Assembly (NCBI GenBank): GCA_038251425.1
Contig: JBBSBI010000001.1
Coordinates: forward strand, 1 to 64,000
Direction: 5' to 3'
Length of the DNA: 64,000 bases
Source of the DNA: JBBRRP01 sp038251425
GTDB taxonomy: Bacteria > Myxococcota_A > Polyangia > Polyangiales > Polyangiaceae
Shown in pieces: positions 1 through 8,637 of this stretch (within the stretch, counting starts at the first letter, position 1; every line of letters begins with the position of its first letter). Made by a program: the position numbers and the translations under genes. The notes beneath the pieces are model-generated. The model was given only the letters and a program-made list of their open reading frames with translations, was not told the origin of the DNA and made no database searches.

Positions 1-87
1 AAGCCTGCTGCAGCTAAAAAGCCTGCTGCAGCTAAAAAGCCTGCTGCAGCTAAGAAGCCTGCTGGACGCGGCGCTAAGAAGGCTTGA
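1..87 (+). CDS. C-terminal end of a Lys/Ala/Pro-rich protein (partial)
   Basis: Only the last 28 codons are present; the start lies before the window. The visible tail is a tandem of the six-residue unit KPAAAK encoded by an almost exact 18-base repeat, followed by GRGAKKA and a TGA stop. Such tails are typical of histone-H1-like or nucleoid-associated DNA-binding proteins and of C-terminal extensions of DNA-binding proteins in high-GC bacteria. The globular part is missing, so the protein cannot be named. The frame is certain because the repeats and the stop share it. Confidence 0.6.
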   Translation, partial: KPAAAKKPAAAKKPAAAKKPAGRGAKKA

Positions 88-111
88 TCTAAAAAGCCTA
101 CTTAACGAGCC

Positions 112-165
112 AGGCCGGGTTTCGTTTCGAGAGCAATCTCGGGCGCCTCCCGGCCTCGCCGTTTT
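112..165 (+). terminator. Probable rho-independent terminator
   Basis: An outer stem AGGCCGGG (112-119) pairs with CCCGGCCT (149-156) and encloses a smaller CGAGA/TCTCG hairpin with a GCAA loop (128-141). It is followed by CGCCGTTTT. It sits 24 bases after the stop of the Lys-rich protein. The T-run is short, so termination strength is uncertain. Confidence 0.55.
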
Positions 166-216
166 GTGGGTGCGCGAGCCTCACGCATTTGCAATGCGAA
201 GCGGCACGCCGATCAA

Positions 217-1875
217 CTACGCGGCTTGCTCACCGAGATACAACCGCAGCGATCCCGCCGCCTCGCGCCGATCGAAGGGGATATTCTCCAGCACCTCGCG
301 CTTCGAAATCTCGTCAAATAGCTCGACGAGGAAGCGATAAAACTCGTGACACTCTTCGATGGCGCCGTTAAGGCGCACTTGATCCACTAAGTCAGTGTCG
401 CTGAGCTGCTCCATTGCCGCCATGAAAGCGTCGAATCTCGGATAGTCGGCGGCTCGGAGGAGCGGATAGCCCATGGCGCGAAAGTACGTCAGGAACTCAC
501 GAACGTACTCCAAGCCATAGGCCTTTTCCCAGACATCCTCGGGCGGACTCTGCTCGGCTTTCGAGGCGAAAGCGCGGACGATCTGCGCGAACATCCAAAC
601 GTCGCGGCGAAGGCGCTCGCTACTTTCGCGGCGCGCCGCATCGTCGTCGAATACGCTGTCTGCTTCGAGACTGACACCCAAGGCTTTACCCAAAAATAGA
701 ACGGCGTTGAGAAGCGCGGGGCGAAGATTGATGAGGACTCGCTGCAAGGCAACTCTCAGCTCGGGCTCTGCGGTGCTGTTCTCAATCGCCGGGAGATCGT
801 GCTGGAAAGCTCGACGCATCTCCAGGCGAACCGTGGCGGCGATGCCTTCGAGAGCCGCTTTGATGGCGATCATGCGGTGGCCAGCTGCCCGAAGCTCGCT
901 CGAACGCCCCTCGATCTCTTCTGCTGGAATCGACATCAGGTCCCTCGAAAAACTCTCGGCCAACAACTCGCCCGAGCGGCGTCGCAAATGATCCGAGAGT
1001 GCGCGCGCATCCGAGCGCAAGACGGAAAGCACCAAATAGGCACGCCCAGAAAGCCTGCGCTTTTTGACGGCGGGCTCAATCGCTATGCGTTGCAACAGCC
1101 GCACATAGCGCAGCATTCGAAACAACGACAGAAAGGTGAGCGCCACGAGCTGATGCGCCTTCTCACCCGGAACCCCGCGTATCAGCTCCAACACGTGAGG
1201 CGACTTAATGCGATCAAACTCAGGCCGAAACTCCAGAGCGCGCAACGGATTGAAGAAGACGTTGCGTCCGATCTCCCGCTGCACGGTCGTCAACACCGCG
1301 TAGAACAGCCGAAAGGGTACACGCGGGCCACGCGCGATACCTTCGAGCACCTCGTGGGCTGTACTCAGGCCATGCCGCAAGGTGATCAGACTGTCCGCCG
1401 GACTGGACTGATCGGTGCCCTCTCGGAGGAGACGCGTGCGCGCGTTGTCTTCAGGCAACACTGTCTCCAAGTAGCGGTGAAAAATGTACGCACGATCCCG
1501 GCTGCCGAGGAGGCCTCGCGCGAGAGAAATGGCTCGATTCAAACCCTCCCGAAACAACACCGTGGCTTCGCGATAATCTTGCGCCACGAGAGCACCATGC
1601 TTGGCGGCACCCGGATGATTCCTCGGATTTGCGAAGCAAGCCGCTGCCTTCAACAGAACTTCAAGCTCAAACAGAAGCTCATCCTTGGACTCCATCGGCA
1701 GCGTGGCGAACCAACGATCCCGCATCTGGCGCTGCTCGCGCTCCAACTCACGCGTGGCGCTCAGCAGATAAGTGTAGGCGTCGTTGGGATCCGCGGGGTC
1801 CAGCACGCGGGCAAGCTTAGCTCTCTTGCGTTCACGATGCGCGCAGAAACGGCTGCCATTCGTCATACGGCTCAC
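217..1875 (-). CDS. Conserved-looking hypothetical protein, about 550 aa, downstream of an HNH nuclease
   Basis: I do not recognise this protein. It is long, Arg/Leu/Glu-rich and predicted mostly helical, with no signal peptide, membrane segment or obvious nucleotide-binding motif, so a cytoplasmic protein is likely. The ATG at 1875 (or ATG at 1866) lies 35-44 bases inside the end of the HNH gene, which suggests translational coupling; a GTG at 1806 would give a start after the HNH stop. Both genes read leftward and probably form one transcript. The gene ends at 217, facing the terminator of the gene to its left. The coding frame is well supported by length; the function is unknown. Confidence 0.7.
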   Translation of the reverse strand: MSRMTNGSRFCAHRERKRAKLARVLDPADPNDAYTYLLSATRELEREQRQMRDRWFATLPMESKDELLFELEVLLKAAACFANPRNHPGAAKHGALVAQDYREATVLFREGLNRAISLARGLLGSRDRAYIFHRYLETVLPEDNARTRLLREGTDQSSPADSLITLRHGLSTAHEVLEGIARGPRVPFRLFYAVLTTVQREIGRNVFFNPLRALEFRPEFDRIKSPHVLELIRGVPGEKAHQLVALTFLSLFRMLRYVRLLQRIAIEPAVKKRRLSGRAYLVLSVLRSDARALSDHLRRRSGELLAESFSRDLMSIPAEEIEGRSSELRAAGHRMIAIKAALEGIAATVRLEMRRAFQHDLPAIENSTAEPELRVALQRVLINLRPALLNAVLFLGKALGVSLEADSVFDDDAARRESSERLRRDVWMFAQIVRAFASKAEQSPPEDVWEKAYGLEYVREFLTYFRAMGYPLLRAADYPRFDAFMAAMEQLSDTDLVDQVRLNGAIEECHEFYRFLVELFDEISKREVLENIPFDRREAAGSLRLYLGEQAA

Positions 1876-2383
1876 GCGTTGCCATCAGAATGTGCGCGGC
1901 TCTGGACCAATGCGGCTCATGCGGACGCTGCAAGAGCGCCATCCCTGCTTCTTCGGGCGTGCGCCGCCCCTTCTTGAGGTTGCAGCCACGACAGGAAACA
2001 ACCAGATTCTCCCAGGATTCGCGGCCACCGCGCGAACGCGGGATCACATGATCCAAATTCAGGTCCCGAACGCCTGGCCTCCGTCCGCAATACTGACACT
2101 GATGATCGTCTCGCAACAAAAGATTCCTGCGCGAGAGCCGAATCGAGACCCGCGGAAAACGATCGTAAGCCAAGAGATGCAGGACTCGCGGCACACGCAA
2201 CTGGCCGTTCACCAGCGGAACGACATCATCTCTGTCGCGAATCGGAAGCTTGAGCCAGTGAGCAAAATCATACACGTGGCCCTCCGAATCGAGCGCATTG
2301 GCCACGCCACAATACAGAAGCACGAGGCCTCGACGCGCGCTCGCCACGCTGACTGGGGCGTAGTAACGGTTGAGGAGCAGCAC
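1832..2383 (-). CDS. HNH endonuclease
   Basis: This is a small nuclease of the HNH family (about 183 aa). From the GTG at 2383 it begins MLLLNRYY, the usual N-terminus of this stand-alone family. The core reads CQYCG (Cys96, Cys99), then LDHVIPRSRGG with the catalytic Asp-His at 111-112, an Asn at about 126, and CRGCN (Cys131, Cys134): two zinc-binding CxxC pairs around a beta-beta-alpha metal fold. An ATG at 2437 would add 18 residues that do not look like the family. It lies upstream of and overlaps the unknown 550-aa gene, and is divergent from the lipoprotein gene at 2559. Family members are common in bacterial chromosomes and mostly uncharacterised; substrate unknown. Confidence 0.85.
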   Translation of the reverse strand: MLLLNRYYAPVSVASARRGLVLLYCGVANALDSEGHVYDFAHWLKLPIRDRDDVVPLVNGQLRVPRVLHLLAYDRFPRVSIRLSRRNLLLRDDHQCQYCGRRPGVRDLNLDHVIPRSRGGRESWENLVVSCRGCNLKKGRRTPEEAGMALLQRPHEPHWSRAAHILMATREPYDEWQPFLRAS

Positions 2384-2558
2384 GGGAGTCGTTAGCGCAC
2401 CTTCACTCCTACTTGATGGCGCTTTCGAAGACGGCATGCAGAACAGCCACAAACATAGCACCCCTTCCCTGGACCTGGGTGTGGAGCTTAACCAAGAGGG
2501 ATACCCAAGGCCGCCAGCCCCTCGACCGCAGACGAACGTTCGGTTATGCCCGAGCCGA

Positions 2559-3914
2559 GTGCTGCAATCGAAGCCCACACCCGCCACCAAACCCAGCCTT
2601 ACTCTGCTCGGAGCACTCCTCTCATTGGGGCTTCTCGCGAGCGGTTGCGGAGCGAACGCGCCCACCCAACCCACTTGGCCAAAAGTGGCAGACAAATGGT
2701 TTGAGCGGGCAGAGAAGAGCTTTTCAGCGGGTGATGTCGACGACGCCCAAGATGCTATCGAAAATGCACTCCGAGCCACTCCGAATCGCGAAGAAGCACG
2801 CATCTTGGCCGCCAAGATTGCGCTCGCTGAGCTTGAATTCGACCGAGTCCTGCAGCTGTTAAAGGGCATTGACACGAGCGACGCGCGCTCGCTTCGCGGA
2901 CGAGCCTTTTGGTATTCTCTCAAACTGGATGAAGCGGCAGATGAGCTAGAGTTGTTGCTTTCGGATCCGGAAGTACGCGACCCCTGGGCTAAAGAAATCG
3001 CCGCGCTCGCTCGGCGCGGCACGGGACGCACACCCTTCGAGTTCAGCGGTGGGCTACTCGCTGTCACCGAAATGCCACGAGTGGGCGGCACGTCTTTCTT
3101 AGTACCCGTCGAGTTGAACGGCGAACAGGCACTCGCGATGATCGCCACAGGTTCCGGCGAAGCCATCGTGGACGCCAGCCAGGGTGCCGAGGCTGGCTTT
3201 ATTTCCCTGCGTTTTGCCGAACGCTTGGAGGTGCGCGATGTGCCCGCGATTGCGCGCGATCTTTCTTCTGTCAGCCGAGAAGTGAATGCGCCCATCAAGC
3301 TTTTGATCGGTATGAATCTGCTGCGCCACCTGCACGCCACTGTGGATTTTGTTGGGAGTCAGTTCGTGGTGCGCAGCTTCGAACCGACTCCCCCTCCCGT
3401 TGCCACGGCCGTACGCCTCAACTATTTGAAAGGCGGAGGGATGTTGCTGCTAGCAGGGGTTGGTCGAGACTCTGGAGCGGCGCCTTTGGCACTGATGGTG
3501 GACACTTCGCAAAGCTACCCGATTGCATTGGATGACGCCGGCTGGAAGAAGACCGGCGTGCCAAGTAGTCAGTTGCTACCGCTTTCGGGGAGTAAAACGC
3601 TCAAGCATGCCGTGTTGCCAGTGTTCAAGCTCGGGGCGTTTGAGCTGCCTGGCGTGCCTGGGGTTCAGGGTGCGCCGCTCGGCGAGCTTGAAAAGGGACT
3701 GGGCGTTGATGTGGATGGCGTTCTAGGCACGGGTTTGTTGGCGAATTTCCGGATCACATTCGCAGACCGCGCGAAAACGATGTGGCTTGAGCCACTGCCT
3801 GTTTTGGGTCCCGAGGCGCCGCCAGCCAGCACTCCTGAAACGGCTGAGGTTCCAGCCGAGGGCGGCACCGGTGGCGAGCCTATAGCTCCCAGTCAGGTGC
3901 CGAACGGTGGCTAG
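2559..3914 (+). CDS. Lipoprotein with TPR-like region and aspartyl-protease-like domains
   Basis: The GTG at 2559 gives a short basic N-terminus, a hydrophobic stretch and the lipobox LLASGC, so the mature protein should be lipid-anchored at the cell surface or periplasm. A longer frame from 2370 exists but would bury the signal peptide. After Cys comes a helical TPR-like section (KWFERAEKSFSAGDVDDA onward), then two retropepsin-like beta domains. The first has ATGSGEAIVDAS where active enzymes have DTG; the second has VDTSQS, keeping the Asp-Thr. The C-terminus is Pro/Glu/Gly-rich. It overlaps coaD by 8 bases. A protease or a catalytically degenerate binding protein are both possible. Confidence 0.75.
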   Translation: MLQSKPTPATKPSLTLLGALLSLGLLASGCGANAPTQPTWPKVADKWFERAEKSFSAGDVDDAQDAIENALRATPNREEARILAAKIALAELEFDRVLQLLKGIDTSDARSLRGRAFWYSLKLDEAADELELLLSDPEVRDPWAKEIAALARRGTGRTPFEFSGGLLAVTEMPRVGGTSFLVPVELNGEQALAMIATGSGEAIVDASQGAEAGFISLRFAERLEVRDVPAIARDLSSVSREVNAPIKLLIGMNLLRHLHATVDFVGSQFVVRSFEPTPPPVATAVRLNYLKGGGMLLLAGVGRDSGAAPLALMVDTSQSYPIALDDAGWKKTGVPSSQLLPLSGSKTLKHAVLPVFKLGAFELPGVPGVQGAPLGELEKGLGVDVDGVLGTGLLANFRITFADRAKTMWLEPLPVLGPEAPPASTPETAEVPAEGGTGGEPIAPSQVPNGG

Positions 3915-4407
3915 CCAACTCGCTGACATCGCCGTCTACCCCGGAAGCTTCGATCCGCCGACGAACGGACATCTGGATCTCGTCGAGCGTGCTTCTAAGC
4001 TGTTTGCAAAGGTGATCGTGGCGGTCGGTGTGAATCCGACTCGGGCTCCGCTTTTTTCGCTCGACGAGCGGCGTGAGCTCTTGGAGAAGATTTGCGAACC
4101 CTTCAGCAACGTCCGTGTGGACGTCTTCGATGGTCTCTTGGTTCAGTATGGTAAGCGCATCGGTGCGCGTGTGATCGTGCGCGGTCTGCGTGCAGGAACG
4201 GACTTCGAGTACGAGCTCCAAATCGCCCATGCCAACGCCGATCTAGAGCCTAATATTGATACAGTCTTTTTGCCAACACGGACGAATTACGGCTTCGTTT
4301 CGGCCTCGCTTGTGCGCGAAATCGCCCGCCATGGCGGGGACGTGAGCCGCTTGGCTCCTGTCGAAGTGTGCCGAGCACTTGAGCGAAAGTTTCGACCGCA
4401 AACCTGA
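3907..4407 (+). CDS. coaD: Phosphopantetheine adenylyltransferase
   Basis: The enzyme transfers AMP from ATP to 4'-phosphopantetheine, the penultimate step of coenzyme A synthesis, in the cytoplasm. The 166-aa product has the family's usual length. It shows the nucleotidyltransferase signature GSFDPPTNGH at residues 13-22 (the HxGH-type site, with His22), RGLRAGTDFEYE in the middle, and the C-terminal nucleotide-binding segment FVSASLVREI. The GTG start at 3907 overlaps the end of the preceding lipoprotein gene by 8 bases, implying co-translation. It converges on the site-2 protease gene 38 bases away. Confidence 0.96.
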   Translation: MASQLADIAVYPGSFDPPTNGHLDLVERASKLFAKVIVAVGVNPTRAPLFSLDERRELLEKICEPFSNVRVDVFDGLLVQYGKRIGARVIVRGLRAGTDFEYELQIAHANADLEPNIDTVFLPTRTNYGFVSASLVREIARHGGDVSRLAPVEVCRALERKFRPQT

Positions 4408-4445
4408 GTCGCAGTGGCGTGCGCCGCCCAAACTTGATGCTGGTC

Positions 4446-5516
4446 TCAATAGACGATCATCGGTGTTGGCATGAAGAGGAGCACGAACAAGCCCAGCGTG
4501 AACCAGCCAACCACTCGGCGCACCGGGCCAAGCTCAGTGTCCTCGACGGGCGGATGCGCGCCGCCAGACACGCGCCTGAGCAGAGTCAACAGCAGTGCCG
4601 AAACAACCCACGGCATGGCCGCACTGATCGGATTCCAATCATCGCTCGCTAGCGTATCGAACCCGGACACGAACGCACGCTCCAGGATCGGCATCACGTA
4701 GCGAGCAACATTGTACGCCACCAACAGCCAAGGCATTAAAAACAACCGTTTGCTGAATGCATTCTGGCGTTCACCGAGCAGTGCGTACGCCACGTGTCCG
4801 CCGTCGAGCTGGCCCACCGGCAGAAGATTCAAGAAAGTCACCAGGAAACCCACCCACGCGGCGAGTGCAGTGGGGTGAAGGAACACGTCGTGGCCGGCTG
4901 GAATCGAGCCGTGGGCGACGTACTTCAGAAACCAGTAGAGAAGGCTTTGGCCCTCTTGGATGTACGAGCCCTCGCTCTTCACTTGGACGCTCGAAAGGGA
5001 CAAGCCGTGCAGCATCAAGGGAACCGCCAATGCCATGCCTGCCAGCGGCCCCGCCGCGCCAATATCCAACAGCGCCCGACGTGTCTTGATGCGCTCAGGC
5101 ATAATGATCACGGCGCCAAACGTACCAAACGGGCTGAGCACCGCGGGAAGCGGCAAGAAATACGGCAATGATGTCGGAACCTTGTGGAGGCGTGCCGCAA
5201 TATAATGACCGAACTCATGGGCCACGAGGATCGACAAAAGTGGCACCGCGAACGTCCACCCACTCAGTAGCTGTTGCCAAGCATTCGCATTGGGTTGGTC
5301 GACCCAGAGTTGCCCGGCGTAAAACACACTAAAAACCGTGGCCACAAACAACGCCAGATTGATCCGCCAATCGAAGCGCCTGGCTGGTGGCTGAGCCAGA
5401 ACGGGCGCGCCTCCGGGTTCAGCGTCGCGCAAGGAGGGTTCGGGTGAAGAATCACGTTCGGTCATGGGGATTTTGTTGGTTTTCTGTGCAGAAACAGCCG
5501 ATCCGGAGGTCCGCAC
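4446..5516 (-). CDS. Site-2 protease-type membrane zinc metalloprotease (M50)
   Basis: This is an intramembrane protease of the S2P/M50 family. The zinc site HEFGH is at about residues 100-104 inside a hydrophobic helix. The second metal-binding motif is LLPVGQLDGGH further on. There are several predicted membrane spans and a hydrophilic Pro/Glu-rich N-terminus. Family members cut membrane-bound anti-sigma factors or signalling proteins; the substrate here is unknown. The GTG at 5516 is two bases after the stop of the FliH-like gene; an ATG at 5465 (MTERDSS) is an equally plausible start. It is last in a leftward run beginning at purC. Confidence 0.88.
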   Translation of the reverse strand: MRTSGSAVSAQKTNKIPMTERDSSPEPSLRDAEPGGAPVLAQPPARRFDWRINLALFVATVFSVFYAGQLWVDQPNANAWQQLLSGWTFAVPLLSILVAHEFGHYIAARLHKVPTSLPYFLPLPAVLSPFGTFGAVIIMPERIKTRRALLDIGAAGPLAGMALAVPLMLHGLSLSSVQVKSEGSYIQEGQSLLYWFLKYVAHGSIPAGHDVFLHPTALAAWVGFLVTFLNLLPVGQLDGGHVAYALLGERQNAFSKRLFLMPWLLVAYNVARYVMPILERAFVSGFDTLASDDWNPISAAMPWVVSALLLTLLRRVSGGAHPPVEDTELGPVRRVVGWFTLGLFVLLFMPTPMIVY

Positions 5517-5518
5517 GC

Positions 5519-6184
5519 TTAGGCTTTCAGGGAGCCTCGTAGCTTTTCGGCAAGGCGCGCGAGCTGTTCCCCGAGATCTGCGTCGAGGACACCGATCTCT
5601 GTTGTGAATCTGAGATGGCCACGCAGGCGCTCCGGCTCTGAGACAATCGTGATGTCGCCTCGCATGCCGAGTAACTCGATTTGATTGGAAAGCGCTAACG
5701 CATCCTCAGGATGAGCGGCAATTTCCAAGCGGCGTGCCCCACGGGCTTCCGATAAGGCCTGCGCCGCAAGCGCAACGATTGTATTCGGATCAAGACTCAA
5801 AGCTTGGCCAAGCAAACGCTCGGCTAGTACACGAGCCAGCTCAATCACACGCTCCTGCTGCCGCTCTTCCAGGCTATTCTCAAGGCGCCGCAGCAAGAGT
5901 GCCTTGGCCGAAAGCTCCGCCAACGCGTCCGCCCGAGCTTCAGCGTGAAGTGAGAGCTTGAGCTGGCCTTGCTCCCGCATTGCTTCGTCAAGTATTTCCG
6001 CGGCTTGCTGGCGCGCGCGACTCAGAATTTCGCCGGCCTCAATCGCTGCGTCCACGATCGCGCGGGGCACGACGCGCCCGACCCCGGGAGACGCATTCGA
6101 CGACTCTCGCGCCACTGCGAGGGACTCAACAGCCAAGGACGCCAGAGCGGCGCGCGGCAAGATTCTCCCCTGAGATAGGCTCAA
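5519..6184 (-). CDS. FliH/SctL-like ATPase-regulator protein
   Basis: The 221-aa product has the layout of FliH/YscL (SctL) proteins, which bind the ATPase of flagellar and type III secretion systems and resemble peripheral-stalk subunits of F/V-ATPases. There is a variable N-terminus, then a long Ala/Glu/Arg coiled coil (about residues 45-120: EAGEILSRARQQAAEILDEA, ERQQERVIELARVLAERLL). A globular end follows with the family-like segment EIAAHPEDALAL and closing GVLDADLGEQLARLAEKL. The start overlaps the stop of the small gene before it (ATGA at 6181-6184). No other secretion or flagellar gene is in the window, so it is an orphan here. Confidence 0.72.
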   Translation of the reverse strand: MSLSQGRILPRAALASLAVESLAVARESSNASPGVGRVVPRAIVDAAIEAGEILSRARQQAAEILDEAMREQGQLKLSLHAEARADALAELSAKALLLRRLENSLEERQQERVIELARVLAERLLGQALSLDPNTIVALAAQALSEARGARRLEIAAHPEDALALSNQIELLGMRGDITIVSEPERLRGHLRFTTEIGVLDADLGEQLARLAEKLRGSLKA

Positions 6185-6411
6185 AATGCCTCCAGCCGGC
6201 CCAGGCCCACCAGCACCCGTGCCATCTCGGGAGCCAAGATCTGCGCGCGCAGCTGACGCTCTGGATTTCCCAAGCCTACAGCCAAGCTCCTCGCCGCCAA
6301 CCCCGGCTCACGGAGGCCAACCAACAGCTCCGACCCGCGCGCGCCCAAGCTATAGCGTACGGCAACGTACGCCGTCTCCATTCTAGCTGTTTGCGCGGGA
6401 TCAGAAGACAT
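6181..6411 (-). CDS. Small hypothetical protein (about 76 aa) coupled to the FliH-like gene
   Basis: The ATG at 6411 (MSSDPAQTARMETAYVAVRY) lies 26 bases after the thiolase stop, and its TGA overlaps the ATG of the FliH-like gene. The protein is small, Ala/Leu/Arg-rich, without a signal peptide or membrane span. I do not recognise a family. Its position suggests it could be a partner of the FliH-like protein. The tight ATGA overlap supports it being a real gene; a longer version from 6486 would run into the thiolase and is less likely. Confidence 0.55.
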   Translation of the reverse strand: MSSDPAQTARMETAYVAVRYSLGARGSELLVGLREPGLAARSLAVGLGNPERQLRAQILAPEMARVLVGLGRLEAF

Positions 6412-6437
6412 GAGCACAGTCAGAAATTCTGCGACCG

Positions 6438-7625
6438 CTAAACGCGTTCCACGACCATCGCGATGGCTTCGCCGCCACCGATACACAAAGAAGCCAGACC
6501 GCGCTTCGCACCACGATCTGCGAGCGCATATAGGAGCGTCGTGAGAATGCGAGCACCTGAGGCGCCAATCGGATGCCCGAGCGCCACCGCGCCGCCACGC
6601 ACGTTGACGCGTTCGGGATCCAACTTCAGCAAACTGCTACATGCCTGTGTCACGCAGGAAAACGCTTCGTTGATCTCCCAGAGATCAATGTCGGTGGTTG
6701 AGAGCTTGAGCTTTGCGAGCACGCGTTCCATCGCTTTGACGGGTGCCGTGGTGAACCACTCTGGCTCTTGAGCGGCGTAGCCGGTGCCGACGATCCGCGC
6801 GAGCGGCGTGAGATTCTTCTCCTTCACGGCCTGCTCAGTTGCCAGTACCAACGCCGCTGCCCCATCGTTCACGCTCGATGCGTTGCCCGCCGTGATCGTT
6901 CCCTGCTCGTCAAAGGCTGGACGCAACTGAGCGAACTTCTTGGGATCGCCGCGCCCGGGCTCTTCATCAGAATCCACCAGCAACGCAGGCCCTTTACGCT
7001 GCGCAATTTCAACGGGCACGATTTCAGCGTGAAATTCGCCGTTGGCTTGAGCTTTGAGGGCGCGCACATAGCTCTCTGTAGCAAACGCATCCTGACTCAA
7101 ACGGTCCAGATTGAACTCTTTCGCGCACAATTCCCCGGCGCGGCCCATGTGAAAATCATTGTATGGGTCCCAGAGACCGTCAAAAATCATCCCATCCACC
7201 AGCTCACCGTTACCCATGCGATAACCTGTGCGTGCCTTCGTCAGGTAATACGGCACGTTGGACATCGACTCCATGCCACCGGCCACCGCCAACTCGGCCT
7301 CGCCCACGATCAGCGACTTTGCCGCGAGCGCCACCGCTTGCAGGCCAGAGCCGCACACTTTGTTGATGGTGGTGGTGGGGATGGTATTCGGGAGCTTGGC
7401 AAAGATCGCAGCTTGGCGCGCGGGTGCCTGCCCAACGCCGGCGGAGAGCACATGGCCCATGACGACTTCGCCCACGTCCGCGGCCGCAACGCCTGCGCGG
7501 CTCAGGGCAGCTTGGATGGCAATCGCACCCAGGCGCGGTGCTGACAGCGAAGCCAAGGCTCCAAGGTAAGAACCAATCGGGGTGCGCGCGGCGCTCACAA
7601 TATAGATGTTCGGCAGCTCAGACAT
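6438..7625 (-). CDS. Acetyl-CoA C-acetyltransferase (thiolase)
   Basis: This is a cytoplasmic thiolase that condenses two acetyl-CoA to acetoacetyl-CoA or performs the reverse reaction. All catalytic elements are present in the 395-aa product: the acyl-accepting Cys91 in NKVCGSG, the NEAF motif, His351 in GHPIGASGAR and the second Cys near 381 in SLCIGGGEA. Length and motifs fit the biosynthetic/degradative thiolase family; substrate chain length cannot be read from sequence. It starts 3 bases after purC ends and belongs to the same leftward operon. Confidence 0.95.
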   Translation of the reverse strand: MSELPNIYIVSAARTPIGSYLGALASLSAPRLGAIAIQAALSRAGVAAADVGEVVMGHVLSAGVGQAPARQAAIFAKLPNTIPTTTINKVCGSGLQAVALAAKSLIVGEAELAVAGGMESMSNVPYYLTKARTGYRMGNGELVDGMIFDGLWDPYNDFHMGRAGELCAKEFNLDRLSQDAFATESYVRALKAQANGEFHAEIVPVEIAQRKGPALLVDSDEEPGRGDPKKFAQLRPAFDEQGTITAGNASSVNDGAAALVLATEQAVKEKNLTPLARIVGTGYAAQEPEWFTTAPVKAMERVLAKLKLSTTDIDLWEINEAFSCVTQACSSLLKLDPERVNVRGGAVALGHPIGASGARILTTLLYALADRGAKRGLASLCIGGGEAIAMVVERV

Positions 7626-7628
7626 GGC

Positions 7629-8591
7629 TCAAATCCCGAGGTTGTTGCGAATCCGAGCCAGCGGCTCTTCCAAATTGGGCTCGAAAACTTCACCCGTGAT
7701 GCGCTCTACGGCTTCAATGTAACGCCGGCTGGCTTCGATCCGGATCGCATCGGGGAGCGCGGGGATGGGCCCATCGCCGGTGAACCCGATCTCTGCTAAA
7801 TAACGCCGCACGTACTCCTTGTCGAAGCTCTCGGGGTGCTCCCCCTGAGCAAAACGTTCGGCATAGCTTTCCGCGTACCAGAAACGTGATGAATCTGGCG
7901 TGTGGATCTCATCGATCACCACGATTTCGCCCTCGGGCGTTTTGCCAAACTCGTACTTCGTGTCCACCAAGATCAGGCCATGTTCAGCACAAATCCGGGA
8001 GCCTGCTTGAAACAGCGCCATCGCCAACTCCGCGGCGCGATCAAACTCCGCAGCAGGCATGCCGCTCGCCTCCAAGATCTCAGCGCGCGAGGCGGAAACA
8101 TCATGATCCCCATGCGCGGCTTTGGTGCTGGGTGTGAGAATCGGCTCGCTCAGCTTCTGATGTTGCCGGAGGCCATCCGGCAAACGATGCCCACAAAACG
8201 TTCGAACACCATTTTGATAGTGGATCCAAATGCTCGTCGAGGTGGTTCCGGTGAGATACGCGCGGACCACCATTTCAACGGGCAGTGCTGTGCACTCGCG
8301 CACTATCGCAACGTTCGGATCCGGTACCGAAAGCAAATGATTCGGACAGACCTCGCGCGTCTTCTGCATCCACCAAGCGGACGCCCAATTGAGCACTTGG
8401 CCCTTGAGTGGCAGCGTGCCGAGCACCCGATCAAATGCGCTGATGCGGTCCGTTGCGACAATCACCCGCGTGTCATCGGGACGGCTATAATTGTCGCGGA
8501 CCTTGCCTTCGTAACGCTGACCCAGGCTTTCGAAATTCGTGCCTTTCAGGGGGTGTAGTAACGCTTTTTCGAGAACTTGCTGACTGACCAC
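7629..8591 (-). CDS. purC: Phosphoribosylaminoimidazole-succinocarboxamide synthase
   Basis: The enzyme joins aspartate to CAIR with ATP to form SAICAR in purine synthesis. The 320-aa protein has the N-terminal GKVRDNYSRPDDTRVIVATD segment (ATP-binding part), SAFDRVLGTLPLKGQVLN, the middle VRAYLTGTTSTSIW and the C-terminal LVDTKYEFG...IDEIHTPDSSRFW motif. Its length matches the longer yeast-like branch rather than the 240-aa E. coli enzyme. The start is GTG at 8591. It heads the leftward run with thiolase and is divergent from the DHH gene, with a 46-base shared promoter gap. Confidence 0.96.
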   Translation of the reverse strand: MVSQQVLEKALLHPLKGTNFESLGQRYEGKVRDNYSRPDDTRVIVATDRISAFDRVLGTLPLKGQVLNWASAWWMQKTREVCPNHLLSVPDPNVAIVRECTALPVEMVVRAYLTGTTSTSIWIHYQNGVRTFCGHRLPDGLRQHQKLSEPILTPSTKAAHGDHDVSASRAEILEASGMPAAEFDRAAELAMALFQAGSRICAEHGLILVDTKYEFGKTPEGEIVVIDEIHTPDSSRFWYAESYAERFAQGEHPESFDKEYVRRYLAEIGFTGDGPIPALPDAIRIEASRRYIEAVERITGEVFEPNLEEPLARIRNNLGI

Positions 8592-8637
8592 GGGGACAAG
8601 CTAGCATGCTCGGGCTTGCTACCCAGCGCGAAAACAG

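Noticed and set aside
1..87. 18-base repeats at the left edge as a repeat element
   Set aside because: They encode the KPAAAK tail of a protein in one frame ending in a stop, so protein repeats explain them.
799..1977. Long rightward ORF opposite the 550-aa protein
   Set aside because: It lies antisense to a gene that forms an operon with the HNH gene, and its translation looks like a shadow frame rich in Arg, Gln and His without any domain.
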